Below, piece after piece: positions 31,811 to 39,397 of a stretch of DNA of 64,000 bases. Under the pieces are notes generated by a model. The model did not search any database, was not told the origin of the DNA, and worked only from the letters and a program-made list of their open reading frames with translations. Positions within the stretch are counted from its first letter, which is position 1, and every line of letters begins with the position of its first letter. A program made the position numbers and the translations under genes. The DNA is from JAJECS01 sp965262745 (GTDB lineage: Bacteria; Chloroflexota; UBA11872). The DNA lies in contig OZ253558.1 of assembly GCA_965262745.1 (NCBI GenBank), forward strand, positions 1,984,001-2,048,000. The letters are read 5' to 3'.

Positions 31811-34066
31811 TCAGTCTTCGACCATTCGATCCTCAAGCAGCCCGAGGTTCAGATCGAAATAGTAGTCCAATATATACCGGAAATGATTGACGGAGCTGAT
31901 AGACGCATATAAACCGTCGCTCGCACCGTCTGGCAAATGGAACGCCGCCACAATACGATGCCGCGCGACCCCCTTTACAATATGACCGTGGTCAGCAGCT
32001 ATAACAATGACAGGGTCATTGTTATAGCTGTTCAAGATCCCATCAACCATACTCAACACCAACGAATTTATATAGATAAGTTGCCCAATGAATGCGTTAG
32101 GGACGCTGGGGTCATGACGATCATTAAATGCTAGTTTTGGTTGATCTGGAGTAATATAGTTCCCATGTTGATCGAATGCTGCTGGCAAATGGGGCTTGTT
32201 TATGTGTGCAAACACAAACTTTGCCTGATCCTCCTCAACAGCGCTGGTTAGAAACTCAAACATCTTAAGCGTTCTCTGCGGATAATGAAACCCATACGGA
32301 GTGTTTATATCAAACAGCAAATAGTGTCCAGCTATTGGTTTGAGAACTGTCGTTTGAATGAGTTCCCGAACGAAACTCCCCATAAATATCATATCGTGCA
32401 TCGCCGTATATGGACCTGTGCCTTCTTCCGTGACTTTACTGGCTATAGTGCCTGCCGGTGTAAACGAAATCAAGGTGTCAGCAAGAGGAGATTGGTCAGT
32501 GGCAATGAATCCCGAATCAAGATGTACGTACTTATATCCTAGGCGCTTTAGAATTGCACCGACGGCATGATATTGGGAAATATTGACGAGGACATCTCTC
32601 GTTACTGACGTTCGTTGTCCAAGGCCGTCGAGATACGACATGTTTAGGCTCGATGATATCGACTTGAGTGACGAATCATAGTTGCTGAATGCCTCAGATG
32701 CTACGTAGAAACCGCGACGCTCGAGCTCACGTAGAAAGCTCGTGTTGTCGTAGTCGCCAAGTGCATCGTGTCGCGAGTACGAATCGAGGATGATGTAGTA
32801 GATGTCCGGCTGGTCGCCGACTACTGTCGGGAGACCCGCTGGCAGCAATCGGTCCACGACATCGTCCACCGCCGCGGTTTGATCCGTTGGCGGGCGGGCA
32901 AACGACGCCGCCATTCCGCCGACAAGGCTTGCGACGGGAAAGGCAAGCAAGACGGCGGCTGTGAGATTGAGGAACTGCGTCGCGCGAGCGGTCGACGCAC
33001 CGGCTCGTATGGCCATGACGGCCGCCGCGGCGCCGAGTACCATCACACCTGCGATGAGCGCTCGTTCGTCCAAATGTCCGTTGAGCACGCGCTCGATGTG
33101 GCCATACGCAAAAAAGACCACGGTGACGGCGGCCGTGGCCGCGGCCGGCCGGTGCCAATCCTTGAGACCAACTCGCAGGCTAACGACGCTGCCAGTTACC
33201 GCGACCAGCGCGATTCCAAGCGGCACGACGGCCTCGATGGGCGCGAAATGCAGCGAGTTGCTCGTGAGGAAATGCAGGATCGGGATCGCCACGACGGGCC
33301 AGGGGTACCAGGGGATCGCCAGGGCACGCCCAATCATCGTCGGTGAGGCGTGGGCGTCCGCCGCAGCGCCAGACTCGACGCGACGCTGGCCCCAAGTGGC
33401 TGGCCAACGAGCCACGCGACGCCCGGAGGCTCCCGCTCGTTGCAGCGCTGCCGTCGCGCGGGGATGCGCAAGGATTGCCAACACGCTGAATGCGACGGCC
33501 AAGCCGAGCCGAAGACGCTCGGACGGTGCGCCAGCAACCGCAGCACGAAGCCCGCTGCCGGTTTCCAGGTGCGCAAAGGCCAGCGGTCCGCTACCGGAAT
33601 CCGGGACACCATTCAGCATCAGATTGGAGATTCCGGGCTGAGGGCCAGCGAGTCGATAAATCACGTGGGACCGTTCGGATGGGTGCACTTGGAGCTGCAG
33701 CAGCAACCGCTGGCCCTTCGGCACGACATAGCTGGTGAAGATGAGCGTGCGGGGCACGGGGATATACCCCGCCCTGGCGTCGATGTACGTCTGTCGCAGC
33801 ACCTCGCGGGTGGACGCGTCAACCAGCGAGGCCCACACAGTCACGTCATCACGCTCGGTCTCGGACGAAACCCAGATCCTGAAGCGGCCCAGCGTCCCGC
33901 TCACGGGCCCGAGGTCTTGCTGCACGCCCCACCCGGGCCAGGCGATGAGCACATCGCCCGCGGGCTCGCCGCTTGAGGCCGACGTAAAGGTGACCTGGGG
34001 AAGAAGACTCGCCCACAGGCCTAGCGCCGCCAGCACAAAGGCCAGCCAGAGCGACCTAGCGAGCAC
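31811..34066 (-). CDS. Membrane-anchored sulfatase/phosphotransferase-fold protein, copy A
   Basis: The protein has 751 residues from a GTG. Residues 5-25 form a helix, followed by an extracytoplasmic beta-sandwich (about 30-175, including VPKGQRLLLQLQVHP), a bundle of helices to about 405, and an alkaline-phosphatase-superfamily domain. The domain opens DIYYIILDSYSRHDALGDYD (the nucleophile region), continues with FVFAHINKPHLPAAFD, and carries the metal-binding VIVIAADHGHIVKG. LTA-synthase-like transferases and sulfatases share this fold. Here the membrane bundle and glycan neighbours favour transfer or removal of a phosphate or sulfate group on a surface polymer. The catalytic half is visibly AT-richer than the rest. 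A paralogue sits at 39398. Confidence 0.8.
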   Translation of the reverse strand: MLARSLWLAFVLAALGLWASLLPQVTFTSASSGEPAGDVLIAWPGWGVQQDLGPVSGTLGRFRIWVSSETERDDVTVWASLVDASTREVLRQTYIDARAGYIPVPRTLIFTSYVVPKGQRLLLQLQVHPSERSHVIYRLAGPQPGISNLMLNGVPDSGSGPLAFAHLETGSGLRAAVAGAPSERLRLGLAVAFSVLAILAHPRATAALQRAGASGRRVARWPATWGQRRVESGAAADAHASPTMIGRALAIPWYPWPVVAIPILHFLTSNSLHFAPIEAVVPLGIALVAVTGSVVSLRVGLKDWHRPAAATAAVTVVFFAYGHIERVLNGHLDERALIAGVMVLGAAAAVMAIRAGASTARATQFLNLTAAVLLAFPVASLVGGMAASFARPPTDQTAAVDDVVDRLLPAGLPTVVGDQPDIYYIILDSYSRHDALGDYDNTSFLRELERRGFYVASEAFSNYDSSLKSISSSLNMSYLDGLGQRTSVTRDVLVNISQYHAVGAILKRLGYKYVHLDSGFIATDQSPLADTLISFTPAGTIASKVTEEGTGPYTAMHDMIFMGSFVRELIQTTVLKPIAGHYLLFDINTPYGFHYPQRTLKMFEFLTSAVEEDQAKFVFAHINKPHLPAAFDQHGNYITPDQPKLAFNDRHDPSVPNAFIGQLIYINSLVLSMVDGILNSYNNDPVIVIAADHGHIVKGVARHRIVAAFHLPDGASDGLYASISSVNHFRYILDYYFDLNLGLLEDRMVED

Positions 34067-34237
34067 AGATCACCAGAAACCGCCGTGAAGCATGGAAAGC
34101 TCGATCTGCCGGGGCGGGGCGGACACGACAGGAGCAAGGCAGACCACCGGAGGTGCTGGTCTGGCACCCCTGGCGAGCGTCGTCCACAGTGGATTGGCAA
34201 TGCAGGCCATTTGAGTCCACGACTATAGGGGCGAGCC
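34067..34237. promoter_or_regulatory. Conserved divergent promoter region, copy A
   Basis: This gap between the divergent sulfatase-fold and small-membrane-protein genes aligns with 41699-41878. Shared blocks include GTCGTCCACAGTG, GGCCATTTGAG and GCGAGCCA. The conservation suggests functional promoter or operator sequence; individual boxes cannot be assigned. Confidence 0.5.
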
Positions 34238-34483
34238 ATGCCCGCGAACGCCCAGCAGCCTCATACGCCGACCTCGAATAGCTCGGTTGACGGCCTGGCC
34301 ATTGTGGTTCTTGGCCTTCAGCCCGCGCGGTTGATCTCCGCCCAAGTAGCCGGCCGCAGCTACATCGATCCCGGCAGCGGGAGCTTTGCGATCTTTCTAG
34401 ATCATCATCGCGGCCAATTCGGGCGTGAGCGACCCACAGCGTGCAGGTTAGCCCTGAGGCGCCAAGGCGGTCGAGCGCCGTGA
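34238..34483 (+). pseudogene. Frameshifted copy of the small YIDPGSGS membrane protein
   Basis: The N-terminal 52 residues (GLAIVVLGLQPARLISAQVA then GRSYIDPGSGSFAI) match the intact 98-residue protein at 41879. After FAI, the insertion of about 4 bases (ATCTTTCTAGATC against ATCCAGATC) throws the frame, and the helix QIIIAAVLGGLLSAR is replaced by unrelated residues. No later frame restores the homology. In the intact locus this gene precedes the NoeA-like methyltransferase, which is missing here. Confidence 0.75.
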
Positions 34484-34578
34484 TGGCCGAAGGAGGTGCC
34501 CGACAGTTGCGCGCGTGGACTAATGCCGCAACCTTAGGTGTATTGCCAGATCTCGGAAACTGGGCCGGCCAGGCAATG

Positions 34579-34652
34579 GCCCGTGTAGCACAATGGGCAG
34601 AGGAGCGGTCTTGTAAACCGTTAGGTGCTGGGTTCGGGTCCCACGCAGGGCT
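34579..34652 (+). tRNA. tRNA-Thr (TGT)-like, degenerate
   Basis: The anticodon arm is sound (GCGGT-CTTGTAA-ACCGT, anticodon TGT) and GCCC can pair with GGGC at the acceptor end. The lower acceptor pairs (GTG against GCA), the D-stem (GCAC against GAGG) and the outermost T-stem pair do not match. CCA is not encoded. It looks like a tRNA-Thr that has taken several stem-breaking changes, so it is probably a pseudo-tRNA. Confidence 0.55.
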
Positions 34653-34682
34653 CCCGTGCCCTAAAGTTGCGGGCGTATCTGA

Positions 34683-37478
34683 ATGCACATTGATCCGTCC
34701 GTAGTTCCAGGGCTGTTGCTGCTGGCGACGGAACTCCTCGTGCTGGCGGTGGTCGGTTTTGTCGTTGTGCGTGTGGCGCTTGGGCAAACCGACGACCGCC
34801 TGGCCCTGGCGCAGGGCCTGGTGGTCGGAATTGCTCTCTGGGGCCTGATCGTCAACGTTGTCGTTTACGCCATCCCAGGGCCGACCGGGGCCGTTCTAGG
34901 TTGGATCCTCACGCTTACCATCGGCGCTGGTCTAGTATGGTATGCGCCCCATCCCATCCGGCCGCGGCTGCGCGTTGCAGTGGGGCTTTCGCTCGCGGCT
35001 CTGGCGCTGTTTTGGATCGTGCTGGCGAGCCGCCAGCTCCTCCCAAACCCGGACGCGGCGACTCATCACGGGCTAATTGCCACCATCCGCGCTGGCGGGC
35101 CCCACCCGCCGGAGTTGCCCTGGAATCCCGGACTGGCCGCGCCCTACCACTATGGGGTTGATTTGTTGATTGCCCTGCTCACTCCACCGGTCGGCCCCGA
35201 TCCGGCCTTCGTGACCGAGCTATTGGGCACATACATCTGGGTGGGCTACGCGCTTGTCGTGGGGACGCTGATTCTCCGGCAAGGATCGTGGCCGGTGGCG
35301 CTGATTCTTACGCCGCTCCTGCTTGCGCCCGGTGCGCAAACGCTGCTCTTCACGTCACCGGGTGTCCTCCAGATCCCGGTCCAGGCGGACCTTCCCGCAC
35401 CCGGTCTGCGCGCCTCACTTGCATCTATCTACGTGGAGGGCTTCGTGGAAAGCAAGGCGTCGCCCCCAGATGTTTGGAAGCCGGTCTTCGTGTTGGGCTA
35501 CGCGCTGGCCTTGGTGGTGTTGGAGCGAGTTTCAAACCGCAGGGAACAGCGCTGGCTGCACTGGGGCACGCTGGCACTACTGGTCGGTTTTCTGGGTCTG
35601 ATAAACGAGGCAGTTGCTCTCGTCGTGCTCACGCTGTGGGGACTTCTCGAGGCAATCTACTTCGTGCGAGCTTGGGGCGAGCGGCCGCTTGGCTGGAAAC
35701 GGATGCTCGGGTCCGCCGCGGGGCCGGCCGTTGCCGCGTCCCTTCTGGCCGCCGGCGGTGGCGTCATCACGAGTATCCTAATTGCGGGGTCAGCAGGAAC
35801 CCTCTCCCTTGGCTGGGTCCACGATGCGGGCGCACGGCAAGCGCTCGTGTCCTTCACCGGGCTGTCCGGCGGCCTCGGCCTGCTGGGTCTGGGACCTCTC
35901 GTCCTGGCCGGCGGCGCCATGCTGCTGGCATGGCGCAATAGCCTCAGCCTGGCATTCGCCGCTGGCAGCGGCGCGTTCCTGCTCGCCGCGCACACGCTGC
36001 AGTATCCATACGGTCAGCATGATATTACGAGACTAGATGGACACGCGCGCAACTTTGCGCTGCTGGCGTTGCTGCTCGCGCTGAGCTTGCGGCTCCCGGC
36101 CCTGCGGCCCCGCTGGCGCTACGCCGTCGCCGCCATGATCCTGGCCCTAGTGGTCTGGCCGGCCATCGTTTCGCCTGTGCGAACTCTTGGCCTGGCGGTC
36201 GGCCGCGGGATTCACCTCGCCAACGCCGAGCCAGATCAACCAGGGCGTCGGCAAGTGTTCAAGCAGTTAACGTCCGCGCGTGTCGCCGCTTATATCCGCG
36301 ACTCCACGCCAGCCGACGCACGAGTCCTCTCGCCCAATCCGATGGCCATGTCAGTCGCCACCGGCCGTCCCAACGCGGCGGGCTTCACACAAGCGCCACA
36401 CTACATCTATTCCCACGGGCCCGAGTACCTCGACGCCATCCGCTATCTTGACCCTGCCGCCGTGCGGCGACTGGGCATAGCCTACGTGCACGCCACCGAC
36501 GCTTGGATTGCCGGTCTGCCTGATCGAGCCCAGCGCTGGCTCAATGATCCACGGCTGTTCCAACGTCTGGTCCAGGACGGGCCCGACGCGCTCTTCCGAG
36601 TGCGGCCGGCGTACCTTGCGCTTGAGGCTGCGCCGGAGCCCGAGTCCTACGAGGCCCTGAGGAGGGCCGTACCGCCGTCCGCCAGGGTGTACATGGAGCC
36701 CACGGCCGAGGCGCTGCAATCTCTCCGCGTTGCGTCTGCGCTTGCGCACGCGCAGCTCGTTCGCAAGCTACGCCCCGGCCACTTGCATTTGCTGACCGAC
36801 TTCGGGATCGAGCCGCTCGGCGCTGACCTTCCGACGCTCATTGTTGCGCCTCACTGGTTCACACCATCCATGTTCCCGCTTGCGGCGCGGCAGCCAGTTT
36901 GGTGGAACGATTTGATAGCCATCTATGCGCCGGACGGTACGGTTGATCCGATCATGCCCCGCACGCCTGCGGCATCGCCGCCACTCAGCGTGCGGGTGTC
37001 CGACGGGCATGTGGTAGACGAGAGCGTTATCTTCACCATAACGCTCACTGACCACGCGCCGGGGAGCTGGACCGGCCAGGATTGGCTAGTCGTGCCGACG
37101 GACGCGATGCCGTGGGGTATTCCGCGCCATCCCAGTTTCGGCGGACCTTCCGCCGATCGGTGGTTCGGCGGCCAAATCGCCTCCGGGCAGAACACCACAC
37201 GCCTGACGTACGAATTCGGCTTGCGCGAGGCCAGCTTGGCTGTCCGGGCTGATGACGGGAAGTTCACGGCCGTTGGCGGCTCCGGCAATACTCCGCTTGG
37301 TCCCGGGCGGTGGACGCTCGTGCTGCGCCTGACCCGCGCAGTGGATCGACGCACCTACATAGCGTATGAGGACGCCGCGTTCATTCCAGTCATGCATACC
37401 GAGTTATCGGAGGCTGGCGAGCTGTCGCAAACGGTCTATGAGGGCGATCTCAATGCGAAACTGAGGTCTCATCCGTAG
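34683..37478 (+). CDS. Large GT-C-like polytopic membrane protein with extracytoplasmic domain
   Basis: A 931-residue protein with about fourteen hydrophobic helices in the first 530 residues and a soluble remainder. After the third or fourth helix it has LLPNPDAATHHGLIATIRAG and PWNPGLAAPYHYGVDLLIAL. An acidic/His loop of this kind, following early helices, resembles the first extracytoplasmic loop of GT-C glycosyltransferases that use polyprenyl-phosphate sugars. The C-terminal part ends in beta-rich sequence (SPPLSVRVSDGHVVDESVIF). No exact family is recognised. It overlaps the convergent membrane gene by 29 bases (37450-37478). A role in surface-glycan assembly is inferred from neighbours. 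Confidence 0.65.
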   Translation: MHIDPSVVPGLLLLATELLVLAVVGFVVVRVALGQTDDRLALAQGLVVGIALWGLIVNVVVYAIPGPTGAVLGWILTLTIGAGLVWYAPHPIRPRLRVAVGLSLAALALFWIVLASRQLLPNPDAATHHGLIATIRAGGPHPPELPWNPGLAAPYHYGVDLLIALLTPPVGPDPAFVTELLGTYIWVGYALVVGTLILRQGSWPVALILTPLLLAPGAQTLLFTSPGVLQIPVQADLPAPGLRASLASIYVEGFVESKASPPDVWKPVFVLGYALALVVLERVSNRREQRWLHWGTLALLVGFLGLINEAVALVVLTLWGLLEAIYFVRAWGERPLGWKRMLGSAAGPAVAASLLAAGGGVITSILIAGSAGTLSLGWVHDAGARQALVSFTGLSGGLGLLGLGPLVLAGGAMLLAWRNSLSLAFAAGSGAFLLAAHTLQYPYGQHDITRLDGHARNFALLALLLALSLRLPALRPRWRYAVAAMILALVVWPAIVSPVRTLGLAVGRGIHLANAEPDQPGRRQVFKQLTSARVAAYIRDSTPADARVLSPNPMAMSVATGRPNAAGFTQAPHYIYSHGPEYLDAIRYLDPAAVRRLGIAYVHATDAWIAGLPDRAQRWLNDPRLFQRLVQDGPDALFRVRPAYLALEAAPEPESYEALRRAVPPSARVYMEPTAEALQSLRVASALAHAQLVRKLRPGHLHLLTDFGIEPLGADLPTLIVAPHWFTPSMFPLAARQPVWWNDLIAIYAPDGTVDPIMPRTPAASPPLSVRVSDGHVVDESVIFTITLTDHAPGSWTGQDWLVVPTDAMPWGIPRHPSFGGPSADRWFGGQIASGQNTTRLTYEFGLREASLAVRADDGKFTAVGGSGNTPLGPGRWTLVLRLTRAVDRRTYIAYEDAAFIPVMHTELSEAGELSQTVYEGDLNAKLRSHP

Positions 37479-38865
37479 CCTCCGCACCGGAAAAGCTGGC
37501 CGAGCGAATGTCGGACGCCCGCCGGTTAACTGGCGACGGACGCGACAGTGCGGTTGCCAACAGCAAGGCCGGGCAAAGGACAATTACCGTCAGGGTGATA
37601 GCAAGGTCTGTCGCCAGCACCGGCCAACGCCAGTCGGAGGTGAGAGTTCGCCAGACTGCACGAAGCTTGCTGAGCGTCGGCTCTGGTCTACCGTAGGCCA
37701 CCAACTCAAGGTTTTGATCGGGCCAGGTCAGCTTGCCGTTTACCCAGAGACGGCCCTCCGCGTAGCGGTTCGTCTTCGTCGCGCCAATACGGATATGGGC
37801 ATCAGGTGCGACATCAGCGACAAACTGTATCGCGAGGCTCTGACCCGGCGGAACGACGACCGGCTGCTTGAAGTCGAGGGAGACCCAAATCAAGTGATCC
37901 CTCCTGGTAGGAACCGTAAAGCGCCCTTCGCGCAGAATCTCGCGTGACTCGCCGGCCAGAAGGTGCCAGCTGACTACTCCCGAACGACCATTGGGATCAT
38001 GCATGCCGAGCCGGACATCGATCTTCTCGATTGGCACCGTGAGCAGACCCAACTCCTGCATCGCGGATCTCTCGTCTTGGAGATGAACATGAAAAGCACC
38101 GACGGAAGAGTGTGCGCGGGTATCCACGAAAGGGGGTCGGAAGACAGCCATGACCACGAGCCCACCGAGTACGGTCACGGTGGCGATCGATCCAGCGAGC
38201 GTCGTGCGCCAGTGGCCACCGAACGCGCGAGCTACTCGTGATGAGGCAGGCTCGCCCCGTAGCGCGATGACTGCGCTGAGGACGAGCAGCAGCGTACCGC
38301 TGAACTCTAGGGTCTCTTCCAGCACGACGTCGCGCCCGGGCGCTAGCCTAGCGAACAGGATCGGGGCCGCCACCTCATGCAGCACGGCCAACACCCAGGC
38401 CGTGAAGCCAAGCGCAAACGGCATGCGCACCGCCTGCCTGCGCAGTCCCTTGCGGACAAAGACCGCCGCCGCAAGCGCGGCTGCCAGGGTCGCCATTCCC
38501 GTACTTGCAACCAAGAGAATGGCTTCGTCAACCGGCACTGCGTCTCTGAACATCAGCCGACTCAAGGCGGCTTGGGCACCGCTGTGTTGGTCCCCGAATT
38601 CGCTCCATGCCAGCATTGCCGCCGTCACGGCCAGGGCGGTCCAGCCACCGATCGTCAGCCATCCAGCAGCCTGCCTTCGACTGTTGAAGGCATTGGTCAG
38701 CGCCAAGAGTGCGAGGACTGCCAGGGCCGCCCCGGAAACTGCGTTCGCCAAACTGCCTTCAGAATCGGAACTCATATGGCTTGCGATGCCGCTCGGGACG
38801 CGCACCTCAGGGAAGATCAGCCTCAAAAGTTCTGGGATTACGTAGCCGCCCCACCAGAAGGCCAC
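37450..38865 (-). CDS. Membrane protein with extracytoplasmic beta-sandwich, unknown function
   Basis: The 471 residues contain about six or seven helices to about 245 and a beta-rich domain to about 400. In the latter, GLLTVPIEKIDVRLGMHD, GRFTVPTRRDHLIWVSL and FKQPVVVPPGQSLAIQF recall the N-terminal sandwich of the neighbouring sulfatase-fold proteins. A final helix (about 425-450) follows. Such a topology would place the sandwich outside the cell, framed by membrane segments. The family is not recognised; a glycan-binding or assembly accessory protein is plausible. The reported start may be long, as MAFWWGGYVIPELLRLIFPE begins directly in a hydrophobic stretch. Confidence 0.6.
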   Translation of the reverse strand: MAFWWGGYVIPELLRLIFPEVRVPSGIASHMSSDSEGSLANAVSGAALAVLALLALTNAFNSRRQAAGWLTIGGWTALAVTAAMLAWSEFGDQHSGAQAALSRLMFRDAVPVDEAILLVASTGMATLAAALAAAVFVRKGLRRQAVRMPFALGFTAWVLAVLHEVAAPILFARLAPGRDVVLEETLEFSGTLLLVLSAVIALRGEPASSRVARAFGGHWRTTLAGSIATVTVLGGLVVMAVFRPPFVDTRAHSSVGAFHVHLQDERSAMQELGLLTVPIEKIDVRLGMHDPNGRSGVVSWHLLAGESREILREGRFTVPTRRDHLIWVSLDFKQPVVVPPGQSLAIQFVADVAPDAHIRIGATKTNRYAEGRLWVNGKLTWPDQNLELVAYGRPEPTLSKLRAVWRTLTSDWRWPVLATDLAITLTVIVLCPALLLATALSRPSPVNRRASDIRSASFSGAEATDETSVSH

Positions 38866-38991
38866 CGCAACCAGAAGTAGCAGGCGGCCGGCACATGCCG
38901 CCTGGCTACAGAAATCTTTCAGCAGTCCCGACCGCTTTCAACTGTGTTCTGAGAGCTGGCTCGATGCTACCAACGATGGGGCAGGGGCCAG

Positions 38992-39075
38992 GTCGAGGTG
39001 GTGAAACTGGCAGACACGCAGTCCTCAGGAGGCTGTGAGCAACCGCTCGTGCGGGTTCGAATCCCGCCCTCGGCA
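38992..39075 (+). tRNA. tRNA-Leu (CAG), copy 2
   Basis: Identical to the tRNA at 31408 except that the second base is T instead of C. The acceptor pair 2-71 is therefore a T-G wobble (GTCGAGG/CCTCGGC). All other stems and the CAG anticodon are unchanged. Confidence 0.92.
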
Positions 39076-39397
39076 CCGCGATCTGGAAGCCGCCCACGCG
39101 ATGGCACGGCCCAGCAACGCGTCCGCCGGCGTGTGCCGGATTTCCCCTTAGTCCAGTTCACCTCAGTGGTCGATCCTACCAATAGCATTCTTGCCGCACC
39201 GGCCAGCTAGTCTCCACCGGCTGCGTCAAATCTTGGCCCTCTCGCCCACCGCCCCAGACGCATCATCACAGTGAGCGAACTACTGGCGTCTGCGACGAGC
39301 ACGCGTTCATCGACCCTTCCGTCCACCGCGCGCTCGACGGGCTGTCAAGGGCGGGGCCCGCAGGACCAACGACACAACGACCGATGCGTATCCACGG
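39076..39397. other. Non-coding stretch after tRNA-Leu, copy B
   Basis: In 322 bases no gene is supported. The first about 135 bases are recognisably related to 31492-31625; the rest has diverged. Confidence 0.6.

Larger units (their letters stand above)
31408..34482. repeat. Segmental duplication, copy A (tRNA-Leu to small membrane-protein pseudogene)
   Basis: The order tRNA-Leu(+), non-coding leader, sulfatase-fold gene(-), short divergent gap and small YIDPGSGS protein(+) recurs at 38992-42175. Similarity is visible in DNA outside the genes too: CGGCCCAGCAA, GCGTCCGCCGGCGTGTG and AGCATTCTTGCCG-type matches after the tRNA, and GTCGTCCACAGTG before the small gene. Confidence 0.8.
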
